Shown here: one piece after another, positions 1 through 8,100 of the stretch
Layout of the letters: each line of letters starts with the position of its first letter
Position numbering within the stretch: the stretch's first letter is position 1
Assembly: GCA_040758525.1 (NCBI GenBank)
Contig: JBFLVQ010000168.1
Span: 1 to 14,748 of the forward strand
Reading direction: 5' to 3'
Source: JBFLVQ01 sp040758525
Lineage (GTDB): Bacteria; Acidobacteriota; Blastocatellia; Chloracidobacteriales; JADJPF01
DNA: 14,748 bases
Position numbers and translations under genes: made by a program
The notes under the pieces: model-generated
What the model was told of the DNA's origin: nothing
The model's input: only the letters and a program-made list of their open reading frames with translations
Database searches by the model: none

Positions 1-160
1 TCTTAATTGTGAATGAAAGAAAAATTTTTTGAATCAGGTTGGCTGAAACAGACGTTGATTGCTTCCTCAACAGTTATTAGTGCTATATATAAAATTAACT
101 AGCTCTCTAAATGGTTGCCTGAGCATAAGATCGTTTCACCGCTCAGGTTTATGATATTGG
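1..160. other. Left-edge DNA without a recognised gene
   Basis: AT-rich sequence beyond the hairpins that follow the gene at 220-621. I see no start codon with a ribosome-binding site and no recognisable protein motif on either strand, and no repeat or RNA gene. Confidence 0.4.
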
Positions 161-207
161 GAGATTCTCATCTCTGTAACGCCAGCAAGTCTTTTGCTGA
201 CGTTACA
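161..207 (-). terminator. Hairpins downstream of the small exported protein gene
   Basis: A stem is formed by 175-187 and 195-207: 13-bp arms with one C/T mismatch, short loop. It begins 12 bases past the stop codon of the minus-strand gene ending at 220. A second small hairpin (GAGAT/ATCTC, 161-174) follows directly. No T-run follows either stem, so this may end or stabilise the transcript without being a classical factor-independent terminator. Confidence 0.45.
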
Positions 208-219
208 AGGAATGTTTTA

Positions 220-621
220 TCACTTTATTACCAATGTAGTCTTGGCAACACAATCTGATGAGCGTGCAGTTATTCGCCACTTCCCTGGGGCTAACTTATA
301 GTAATTTTCTCCATCATAGCCGAGGTAGATTCCTGAAAATCTATCCTCAACAAGGGTGAGCAGAAAGATATAGCCTTGATTCGTTCTACGATTGATGGCT
401 TTGACTTCAACAGTGCCTGGTGTAAACCCATTACCGATAATCTCATAATAGATATTTCCATCCGCTTCCCTTTGGACTATAGAGATAATACAGTCATCAC
501 CTTGTTCTTGTGCAGCAATCACAGACAGCGTAGAACCAAATCCTAATCTTGTCGTGGTAATAGCTGAGATACCAAGCAGTATCATCATTATTGCCATTAA
601 AACAATAGATCGAATTTGCAT
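220..621 (-). CDS. Small exported protein of unknown function
   Basis: 133 residues. The N-terminus (about residues 5-37) is a basic start followed by a long hydrophobic run ending near VIAA, which looks like a signal peptide or anchor. The mature part has two cysteines, C44 and C124, which could form one disulfide. It alternates short hydrophobic and polar runs (for example residues 56-76 and 111-132), as expected for a small beta-sandwich domain. I do not recognise the family. The ATG at 621 is supported by a GGAGG ribosome-binding site six bases upstream (628-632). It is a single gene: a hairpin follows it, and upstream is the decayed regulator remnant. A candidate -24/-12 promoter lies at 714-729. 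Exported location is inferred, function unknown. Confidence 0.75.
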   Translation of the reverse strand: MQIRSIVLMAIMMILLGISAITTTRLGFGSTLSVIAAQEQGDDCIISIVQREADGNIYYEIIGNGFTPGTVEVKAINRRTNQGYIFLLTLVEDRFSGIYLGYDGENYYKLAPGKWRITARSSDCVAKTTLVIK

Positions 622-713
622 ATCCTACCTCCTTGATGAGTGGTAAATTAAACCCTATCTCTTAGTGAACTGTTCCCAACAGGGATAAAAGATAAGATTT
701 ATAGACAGCAACT

Positions 714-729
714 TGCATCTCTTATGCCG
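714..729 (-). promoter_or_regulatory. Candidate sigma-54 (-24/-12) promoter
   Basis: Minus strand reads CGGCATAAGAGATGCA. The invariant GG (728-727) and GC (716-715) doublets are separated by exactly ten bases, as sigma-54 requires. The flanks deviate from TGGCAC...TTGCA at two or three places. A start near 703 would give a leader of about 80 bases before the ATG at 621. No convincing activator dyad was seen upstream, so this is weaker than the site at 14141-14156. Confidence 0.35.
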
Positions 730-764
730 TGCTGAGCGTTTTTTCTCTTATATTTGGAATTAGT

Positions 765-1185
765 GGACTTTATCGAAAATGCCACCGTGCTATTTGAATA
801 ACAATTTAATATGCTTGCATTTGAGGGTATCTTCTGAAAATTATATTGATCTGACACAGCAGCCACCCTTCAGCAGGTGTTCTGCTGTTCATAGGATTGC
901 TCATGCTTGGTAAAATATATCCAATAATTAGGCATGTTCGTTCATATTCAAATAATGGATTGCCTTTAGATTAAATTTTTGCATTCGATAATTGATTGTT
1001 ACAATCGGCTTTTCACGGCGAATGCTGTTATGATGAATGGCCTTGGCGAGCAACTCCTTTCCTGTACCGCTTTCGCCAAGCAGAAGAATCGTCACATCTG
1101 TCTGCGCAACACGCTTAACAACATCATACAATTCCCGCATTCGCTTGGATGTCCCAATGATATTGTCTAATGATAATAAAACCAT
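765..1185 (-). pseudogene. Decayed sigma-54 activator (NtrC-family) AAA+ domain fragment
   Basis: The open part (1185 to 928, 85 codons) begins like the central domain of sigma-54 enhancer-binding proteins: NIIGTS, then Walker A GESGTGKE (residues 37-44), then AIHHNSIRREKPIVTIN. After N65 the family match stops in frame. About 35 bases later, in another frame, LFEYERTC (around 955-932) matches the family's LFGHERGA, so one base appears lost. The GAFTGA sigma-54 contact loop has become TCLIIG. Further traces continue: YEQ and a displaced AEGG (about 893-862), then KLL...GGIFDKV (807-766) matching KLLRVLQEGEFERV but with an internal stop. No receiver domain precedes it and no ribosome-binding site is visible. 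A functional activator is excluded; the 85-residue peptide may or may not be made. Confidence 0.75.
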
Positions 1186-1228
1186 GTCGATTAATTTGAT
1201 GGTATTGCTCTTCTACAGTATCGGTAAA

Positions 1229-1270
1229 GCCAGACAGCACCTTTACTTTTGAGCTAGAGTGCTGTCTGGC
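1229..1270 (-). terminator. Perfect 12-bp inverted repeat after the beta-helix gene
   Basis: GCCAGACAGCAC (1229-1240) and its exact complement GTGCTGTCTGGC (1259-1270) flank an 18-base loop. It begins 28 bases past the end of the beta-helix gene and is followed on the minus strand by TTTA only. Position and stem strength suggest transcription termination. The large loop and short T-run leave open a protein-binding site or the remnant of an element end. Confidence 0.6.
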
Positions 1271-1297
1271 AAAACAGGGAAAGACAAATTCCTAGGT

Positions 1298-2167
1298 TTA
1301 TCTGGTACCAGGTGTGGAACCCTTCGGCGGATTAATATTCTCAAAATTTCTGTTGTTGTTATCAAAAACATTCACATTAAGAATACCAACCGCTCTGGAA
1401 TTACCCGTCGTATTCGAGATTCCTGCGGCAACGCTTCCATTGACAGTAGAAAAGGCCACTGTTCCGGAAGATTGCCCTTCAAAGCGAATACCGATGCCTG
1501 GGCTTGGTGTACCATCAACGCCCGGCGCTACACGGAAACCACTTCCATTGACCTGACAGTTGCTGATGGCAACCCTGGCTGTTCCCATAACACGGATGCC
1601 AAAATTGACATTCTGTTCTAATCGACAATTGTCGATAATAACTCTTGAACTACCGGTCACTTGAATACCATCGGTCCAGTTGCGGCTCATAATATTACGG
1701 ATAGTGATAACTCTGGTACTAGGTGCGTTAACAACAATACCAGGCTGAGCCTGGCGTTCCGGGTTGCCAGTAGCACCGGCAAGTACCGCATCAATGTTTG
1801 CATCTACCCCAGGTGCACCTTCAAGTGATACGTTTCCATTAGCTCCAGTAATCACTACCAATTCTGGAAATCGACCAGAAGTGACAATTGTTACTCGACC
1901 ATTCTGATTAGCGCCACCGTTGGGCATATCCAGCGCGGCAGTAATCGTACCGAAGATTCTATCTGTGGAATTATCAGTATTCTCGGCGATTCCTAGCAGG
2001 CCATCACCGTCAAAATCTGTATCCCCCTCTACTAATACTGGATGATTAGCTGAAGAACTAAAGGGAAACAAAAAATTCGTACCTATCATTATTGTTAGTA
2101 TTATAAGGATTGAAAATACTAACCGGCCAAAGGCGTCCTTCTTAGAAATTGTCTGAAACTGCTTCAT
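1298..2167 (-). CDS. Exported right-handed parallel beta-helix protein
   Basis: 289 residues from the ATG at 2167. A start further upstream is possible, but AGGAGG sits nine bases before this ATG (2176-2181), so it is preferred. Residues 13-40 form a signal peptide-like hydrophobic stretch. Residues 49-57 (DTDFDGDGL) are an acidic loop of the calcium-binding type found in thrombospondin-3 and EF-hand-like repeats. From about 140 to 270 short rungs repeat every 20-24 residues with V/I-x-I-x-N/D-x patterns (VITIRNI, VIIDNC, VAISNC, VAFSTV, VGILNV), typical of parallel beta-helices. Such folds bind or cleave polysaccharide or act as adhesins, but I see no catalytic signature, so no enzyme activity is claimed. 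It is downstream of the di-haem gene with a similar leader (GGAGG plus an A-run) and is probably co-transcribed. Confidence 0.75.
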   Translation of the reverse strand: MKQFQTISKKDAFGRLVFSILIILTIMIGTNFLFPFSSSANHPVLVEGDTDFDGDGLLGIAENTDNSTDRIFGTITAALDMPNGGANQNGRVTIVTSGRFPELVVITGANGNVSLEGAPGVDANIDAVLAGATGNPERQAQPGIVVNAPSTRVITIRNIMSRNWTDGIQVTGSSRVIIDNCRLEQNVNFGIRVMGTARVAISNCQVNGSGFRVAPGVDGTPSPGIGIRFEGQSSGTVAFSTVNGSVAAGISNTTGNSRAVGILNVNVFDNNNRNFENINPPKGSTPGTR

Positions 2168-2261
2168 AATTTTTTCCTCCTTTCGATATTGAATCAGCCT
2201 CAAGTGTTTTATCACGGCCACCCTATTTTCTGTTGTGATCAGGTTAGAAACTACAGGCCGC

Positions 2262-3530
2262 CTACAATGATCTAAGGAAAGTGAGCAACTGCTGCTTCTG
2301 AGTATCCGATAACCTACGAAATCTCCGGATCACCACTCTCGCCTCACCGCCATGACGTAATATCGCATCGGTAAGCGTTAATGAGAGACCATCGTGCATA
2401 AATTGGTTTTGTGTTCTTAATCCCCAAAGTGGAGAAGTGCGTATCTTATTTCTTGTAGATTGATCCCCATTTTCGACAATGCCATCGCCGCTGCCAATAT
2501 CGTGTAGCAAGAAATCGCTGAATGGGCGAATAATCTTATTGCCGAGGGCTGGCGGCACTTCGAATGTTCCGCCATTAAGCATCGTTCCTGGAGCAGCGGT
2601 GGTAAGCTGAGGAACATGGCAGATAGCACAACCGATATCGTTGAACAATTGTTGACCAGTTATCGCATCTGTAGTGCTTGCCAGCATAGTATCACGTGGG
2701 GGAGCTTTGGTGGCTCTTATAAAACGGGCAAAAATCTCGTTATCTTCATCTTCTTGTTCCGGATCAGGCACCATATCGAATGGTGCTACCGAACGACCAT
2801 CTGAATTGCGTTCGGTTGGAAACAGAGGTGTTGTCAATCCTACTTCAGCTACATAGGCAAAACCAGCGAATGTAAGCAGGCTACCCATCGAATTCTTCCA
2901 ACCGAAGCGTCCAACCTGCATTTTGCCAGGAGCTTCAGCTATCGACACCATATTGACTTGTCCAGCAATTTTTCCACCCGACATTTGCGGCTGGGATCTG
3001 GCTATTGCGATCAGCGTGTTGTCGTCAATTGCCTCAACGAAACCGAGTCCAAGCAAATTTTGTGATCTGCGGAATATACGAACATTCTCATTATCGAAAG
3101 CTTGCTGTTGTATGGCAGGATCTACTGCCTGACTACTTATTAGTGTGCCACCTATATGCTCTATAAACCTGCTGCCATCAAAGCGACCTACTCTTAAATT
3201 ACGAAATTGACTGTTCCCTCCAGTGATAGGGTTCGAATGGCAGGTAGCACAGGATCCACCATCAAATAGTGGTCCAAGCCCCTCCTCGGGACCAACAATT
3301 TCAGCAAACTTTTCCCTGTCCATATCATGAGTAGCTTGATCAACCAACCCATTAGGCATATTGTCGAAGCCTGTAGGCGCTTCCATTGCTGCCTGAAAAG
3401 GTGCCAGAGTGACAAGTGCAGCCATCGACCTATCTTTAATGTTAGAGCTAGCGTTGGGTATGGGTAGCCCCATCATCAGCATCACCAAAAGTAGAAATAA
3501 CCCAGTTGCAAAGACCTTTAACCCTCTCAT
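2262..3530 (-). CDS. DHOR-family di-haem oxidoreductase-like protein, exported
   Basis: 422 residues from the ATG at 3530. A TTG seven codons upstream is rejected because GAGGAGG (3540-3546) lies between it and this ATG. Residues 5-28 are a hydrophobic export signal. Two haem-c attachment motifs are present, CATCH (94-98) and CAICH (301-305). The C-terminal half carries blocks I recognise from the putative di-haem oxidoreductase/peroxidase (DHOR, 'thiol oxidoreductase') family: FSDFLLHDIG, TSPLWGLR, FMHDG and AILRHGGEA. MauG and bacterial cytochrome c peroxidases are related by haem-motif organisation. The natural substrate of this family is not established, so electron transfer or peroxide reduction in the periplasm is only an inference. 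Haem attachment needs a cytochrome c maturation system outside this window. It sits between a SnoaL-like gene and a beta-helix gene on the same strand. Confidence 0.85.
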   Translation of the reverse strand: MRGLKVFATGLFLLLVMLMMGLPIPNASSNIKDRSMAALVTLAPFQAAMEAPTGFDNMPNGLVDQATHDMDREKFAEIVGPEEGLGPLFDGGSCATCHSNPITGGNSQFRNLRVGRFDGSRFIEHIGGTLISSQAVDPAIQQQAFDNENVRIFRRSQNLLGLGFVEAIDDNTLIAIARSQPQMSGGKIAGQVNMVSIAEAPGKMQVGRFGWKNSMGSLLTFAGFAYVAEVGLTTPLFPTERNSDGRSVAPFDMVPDPEQEDEDNEIFARFIRATKAPPRDTMLASTTDAITGQQLFNDIGCAICHVPQLTTAAPGTMLNGGTFEVPPALGNKIIRPFSDFLLHDIGSGDGIVENGDQSTRNKIRTSPLWGLRTQNQFMHDGLSLTLTDAILRHGGEARVVIRRFRRLSDTQKQQLLTFLRSL

Positions 3531-3562
3531 TACTTTTTTCCTCCTCTGCAAGATAATTTCAG

Positions 3563-3612
3563 CCCAATATCCGTAATAGGGTTCAAACCTTGTTGCCCAA
3601 TATGGTTCAATC
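3563..3612. repeat. Short imperfect direct repeat upstream of the di-haem gene
   Basis: CCCAATAT followed by GGTTCAA occurs at 3563-3586 and again at 3596-3610. The first copy has nine extra bases (CCGTAATAG) between the two blocks. It lies 35-80 bases upstream of the di-haem gene start, so it could be an operator or simply a local duplication. Confidence 0.4.
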
Positions 3613-3674
3613 CGTTTGTTACAATCTAACGGGAGACTGCATAAAATAGGATTGCGATTGAATATGAAACAATA

Positions 3675-4157
3675 TTATTTCTTTGGCTTATTGCTGGAAT
3701 GCCAGTGAACTATGCGCCATTTTCCTTCTCGCTTCTCAAGAATAACTGTGCCTAAACCCTCTCCCCGAAAAGGACCATGTTTATCAGTAGAGCCAGATAT
3801 TGAATATTCAAATCGTACCCAGGCAGTTGTGCTGCCAACGTGTGCATCGATATTACTCAAAGTGTATTTAATGTTTTTAAGCTCCTCTAATTCAGGCTTG
3901 AGATGATTATCACGATAATCGGCCCATCCTTTGTTCACATGCCCGCCTTCAAATACGGTCACATCTTTATCGTTAGCCCACAATTGCTCAAGCTTTGCGA
4001 GATCGCCTAGTTCAAATGCCCGCGCGTTATCTATTAGAACTTTTCGAACTGCTGCCACCTCTTCTTGCTCATGTAATGCTGGATCGTGAGCAAGAGTGCT
4101 ACTAACTGCGAGCAATATAATTAGAGCAACCATTGTTATTCTTTTTGATAGGATCAT
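3675..4157 (-). CDS. Exported SnoaL/DUF4440-like (NTF2-fold) protein
   Basis: 160 residues. Residues 8-23 form a signal peptide ending VSSTLA, giving a mature start HDPALHEQEE. The rest matches the small alpha+beta cone fold of the ketosteroid-isomerase-like DUF4440 family: helix VRKVLIDNARAFELGDLAKLEQLW (37-60), strand VTVFEGG (66-72), GWADYRDNHL (78-87), then strands ending with REGKWRIVHWHSSN (143-156), a hallmark C-terminus. Family members bind small hydrophobic ligands or are catalytically uncharacterised; no substrate can be named. Start: ATG at 4157 with GGAG seven bases upstream (4165-4168). It is separated by 145 bases from the di-haem gene downstream, so co-transcription is plausible but unproven. 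Confidence 0.8.
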   Translation of the reverse strand: MILSKRITMVALIILLAVSSTLAHDPALHEQEEVAAVRKVLIDNARAFELGDLAKLEQLWANDKDVTVFEGGHVNKGWADYRDNHLKPELEELKNIKYTLSNIDAHVGSTTAWVRFEYSISGSTDKHGPFRGEGLGTVILEKREGKWRIVHWHSSNKPKK

Positions 4158-4176
4158 TTCGATTCTCCTTTGGTAT

Positions 4177-4353
4177 CTATTTCAAATGTGTACTTAAAGA
4201 TCTGAATCGTGCCTGTTTCTCTGTAACATGCGTGGTAACAATGAAAAATCGTTTGCCTGAATTGTCGGTTATAAACTCTAATTCAAGTTTGTCTCCATTC
4301 GGTTTAATAAAGACCAGTATCTTTATCCGACCAGAGAAGAGGTTGAGATCAAG
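4177..4353 (-). pseudogene. Orphan open frame without a start codon (possible gene remnant)
   Basis: A minus-strand frame stays open for 58 codons between stop TAG (4354-4356) and stop TAG (4177-4179). It reads like protein: IKILVFIKPNGDKLELEF, then FFIVTTHVTEKQARF near the end. It contains no ATG or GTG and only a late TTG, so it cannot be translated from a normal start. It may be the 3' end of a lost gene or a chance opening. It ends 19 bases upstream of the SnoaL-like gene. Family not recognised. Confidence 0.3.
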
Positions 4354-4461
4354 CTAGCAGCACTTATTAAAAAGAGTGACGATTTAAATAGTTGTAACTC
4401 TGTCTAATGTTGAAAATCACAATGTAAAAGGAATTTTTATCTAGAACAAATAAAAGATTCT

Positions 4462-4731
4462 TTGATTGCGCCACGGCATCTAATAAGTTCATATCAGCGC
4501 AAGCAGAGCAAGTACTCCACAGAGTCGTACAATAAAAATTACCAGTTTGGTCTTATTCATATCGCACTTCACCTACAATCAGCGCTTGAGCAAGCTGCAT
4601 CTAATCAGAATCGTAAGTCTGTTTTGATAATGAAACACCAAAAGTTTGTGATAAATGGTTTACCTCATCCGTGTTTGCTGACTGTAGATGAAATAGCCAT
4701 GACAATAAAATCCTTCTTACATTCTGTTTAG
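4462..4731 (+). CDS. Doubtful plus-strand small gene, hypothetical
   Basis: 89 residues from a TTG; the frame is open from 4414, about 105 codons, in otherwise gene-free DNA. No good ribosome-binding site precedes the TTG. The C-terminal part (VINGLPHPCLLTVDEIAMTI) looks protein-like, but I recognise no family. It is the only plus-strand candidate of any size that does not lie opposite a real gene, and it overlaps the end of the kinase-like gene by 15 bases. A chance open frame is quite possible. Confidence 0.25.
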   Translation: MIAPRHLISSYQRKQSKYSTESYNKNYQFGLIHIALHLQSALEQAASNQNRKSVLIMKHQKFVINGLPHPCLLTVDEIAMTIKSFLHSV

Positions 4732-5106
4732 CTGAATTTCTCGTACCATCTCAATCTCCTCTCGATTTACAGGCCACCCCTCTTTTAAAGAGAGCAGTTG
4801 GGAATAACCAGTGATCAATAGCAACGGATTAACAATTTCTCTTTGAAAAGAATCCATTGCGACTTGAAGATCTTTCACCTGATTCTTGTGCCTATTGCTT
4901 TGCCAGAGGGCTAAGCCAAAGGACACAGATACAATCACAAACAGATTACGAAAGAATAATTGTGTGGAATCGTTGGCTAGCAACTCTTCTATAAATGCCG
5001 ATAAGCTGAGAGGGCCATGTGTACTTGTGTGCATCATAACATCCAGCGTCCACATACTAATGCCGATGGCAATTCCATACCGTATTTCCTTATATCCTCG
5101 AACCAT
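4717..5106 (-). CDS. Small membrane protein with a histidine-kinase-like dimerisation helix lacking the histidine
   Basis: 129 residues. Two hydrophobic segments (about 10-26 and 53-68) predict a two-helix inner-membrane protein. After a basic linker (residues 71-78), residues 85-104 (FQREIVNPLLLITGYSQLL) match helix 1 of the HisKA phosphoacceptor domain, where the usual pattern is S-H-E-x-x-N/T-P-L. The phosphorylated histidine is replaced by R89. A short second helix follows (115-129), and the protein stops at IQLNRM, before any ATP-binding domain. It therefore cannot be a kinase as read. It could be a dimerisation or sensing partner, or a truncated kinase remnant. Start ATG at 5106 has GGGAG eight bases upstream. 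It lies 29 bases after the RND pump gene and is probably its last operon partner. Confidence 0.6.
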   Translation of the reverse strand: MVRGYKEIRYGIAIGISMWTLDVMMHTSTHGPLSLSAFIEELLANDSTQLFFRNLFVIVSVSFGLALWQSNRHKNQVKDLQVAMDSFQREIVNPLLLITGYSQLLSLKEGWPVNREEIEMVREIQLNRM

Positions 5107-5135
5107 TGTCTCATCTCCCTGCTACGAAACATTCG

Positions 5136-8100
5136 TTAATCGCCTGCTTGGGGAATATGGTTACTCCAGTCATCAAATGATTCTCTTTGATCGAAACCCT
5201 CACTCTTTACGCCCTTTTCGGCCAATACCTTATCAGCAATTGGCTTGCCAAATTTGTAAAAGACAGCGGGCGTAACTATCTGGTCAAGAGCCGTTGAAGT
5301 TAGAATTCCACCTAACACAACAACAGCAAGTGGTTGTAAGATCTCTTTGCCCGGCTGTCCTGCAGCCAAAGCAAGCGGAATAAGCGACAACCCTGCTGTG
5401 AGCGCAGTCATTAGCACCGGCACCAATCTTTCCAACGAACCTCGAATAATCATATGCTTGGTGAACTCTTCGCCCTCTTCTTTCATTAGGTGCAGATAGT
5501 GCGAGATCATCATTATGCCGTTGCGTGAAGTGATACCGACTAACGAAATGAACCCGACCAGTGTAGCTACTGAAAATACGCCTCCAGTTAATAACATTGC
5601 GAAGACTGCGCCGATGAGGGCTAGTGGAACATTGACCATAACCTGAAGCGCAGATCTCCAACTGCCGAGTGCCTTCATTAGCAAAAAGAAGATAGCTATG
5701 ATCGAAAAGAGCGATAGAATTGACAACCGGCGGGTTGCATCTTTCTGCGCTTCAAATTGTCCACCATATTCAATAAAGTAACCTTCAGGCAGTGTGACCT
5801 GTGTCTTGACACGATCTTGAATGTTCTTAACGACTGACCCAAGATCGCGGCCTTGTGTGTTTGCCAGCACAACTATGCGACGTTGTGTATTCTCTCTAAG
5901 AATCTGATTGGGGCCAGGCTGATTGTTTATTTCCGCTACCGCGCGAACAGGTATTTGCACACCAGCGGGAGTATCTACAGTTGCGTTGCGAAGCGCATCG
6001 ACGCTACCGCGCGCGGCATCATCAAAACGTACTACCACATCATAGCGCCGTTGTCCTTCAACTGCTTCTGAAACGGCCTTACCATTGAGGGCTGTTTCCA
6101 GCGTTTCGGCAATCTCGCCTGGTTGCAGACCATATCTAGCGGCTTCGTTCCGATTGATATTGAAACGCAGTTGAGGAATCAATACTTGCTTCTCGATCTG
6201 CACATCAGTGGCGCCTTCAACAGTATAGACGACGTTGCGTATCTCCTCAGCCTTTGTACGTAGAGTGGCCAGATCGTCGCCGAAAAGTTTGATGGCTATC
6301 TGAGCGCGTATACCTGACATAAGATGATCTATACGGTGTGATATGGGCTGGCCTACATTAACCACTACTCCAGGAATTACAACAAGCTTCTGTCGTATCT
6401 CATTGATTATTTCTGCACGAGCGCGCCTAGACTCTTTGAGATCGACATCTATCTCTGTGTAATGTACGCCCTCAGCATGCTCATCCAGTTCCGCACGGCC
6501 AGTACGCCGACCAGTAGCGGTAACTTCCGGCACACTCAATATCATCTTTTCTGCAATTTGACCAATCTTGCTTGATTCAGAGAGCGAGGTGCCGGGTTGT
6601 GCAAGGACATTGACTGTAAATGAGCCTTCATTAAATGGCGGTAAAAACTCCGTACCAACAAATGGCAATACTAATATGGTGGCAAGGAAAAGCGTTGCCG
6701 CTCCCATTATTATCTTCCAGGGATGACCTAGCGTCCAATGCAACAATCGCTCATCCCAGCGTTTGAGAAAACGCACAAAAAAGCCGTCTTGCTCATGCTC
6801 TATGAACTTTGCTTTCGGCAACAAATACGATGCCAATACAGGCGTGACTGTGAGAGAGACAATCAGGCTCACCATCAAACTCACAATGTAAGCTATTCCA
6901 AGAGGTGCCAGCAGGCGTCCTTCCACTCCAGAAAGTGCGAAGAGAGGAATAAAGACCAGAGCAACGATTATTGTTGCATATACAATGGAAGATCGTATTT
7001 CCAGTGAAGCCTCATAAATAACTTTCAAAGTTGGTTTGGGGTTTTTGTTGTGGCAATTTTCTTTCAGCCTGCGGAATATATTCTCGATATCAACAATCGA
7101 GTCATCAACCAATTCGCCGATTGCCACTGCCAAACCACCCAGTGTCATAGTGTTGATCGTAACATCAAACCATTTGAAGACTAGGAATGTAATAACGAAC
7201 GAGAGTGGTATTGCAGTCAGTGTTATTGCTGTTGTGCGGAAATTCAATAAAAAGAGGAACAAAACTATGACAACCAGGATTGCCCCGTCGCGTAAGGCTT
7301 CAATGACGTTTTCGATGGAAGCTTCAATGAAATTGGCCTGACGGAATAACTCTGAGTTAATCTCGACGTCTACTGGCACAGTAGCCTGCAACTCTTTTAT
7401 TGCGTCTTCAACTTTCTTCGTCAACTCTAGAGTGCTTGCTCCAGGCTGTTTCGAGATCGCCATTATAACGGCTGGCTTGCCATCTGTACCGCCATCGCCA
7501 CGCTTAATTTTAGGGCCGAATTCAACAGTGGCGATATCGCCTAACTTAATAGGGGTACCGCTACGGTATACGACCACTGTGTTTTTCAGTTCATCAAGAG
7601 AATTAAAACGAGCGATATTACGGATTAAATACTCCTGTGACTGTGAATCGACAAAACCGCCAGTAGTATTTACATTCGATTTCTCAAGCGCTTCAGCCAC
7701 TTGCTCTATGGTGATGCCGAACTGCGCAAGTTTAGCAGGCGAAACAAGTGCCTGATACTGCTTAACACCTCCACCGATATTAGTAACTTGTGCTATACCA
7801 GGAATGGTCAATAGCCGAGGACGTATAGTCCAATCGGCGAGCGTGCGCACATCAAGCGGATCGGTCTGTTCACTCTTTGAGCGCATAGAAATAAGCATAA
7901 TCTCACCCATAATGGACGAGATCGGTCCCATTACCGGAGTTATGCCTTCAGGCAATTGCTCGCGCGCTAGATTAAGCTTCTCTGCGACTAATTGTCGGTC
8001 AATATAGATGTCAGTACCCCATTGAAACTCAATCCAAACGATTGATAAGCCTATGCCTGATTGTGATCGAACACGCTCGACTCCGGGCGCTCCATTCATC

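Noticed and set aside
871..887. CAGCAG/CTGCTG hairpin as a terminator
   Set aside because: Six-base arms without a following T-run, inside the regulator fossil; more likely a local duplication.
928..1185. Functional 85-residue sigma-54 regulator
   Set aside because: It lacks the GAFTGA loop, Walker B, sensor regions and DNA-binding domain, and the family match leaves the frame after residue 65.
5284..7341. Several open frames opposite or out of frame with the RND pump gene
   Set aside because: They are shadows of a strongly coding gene and show no family motifs.
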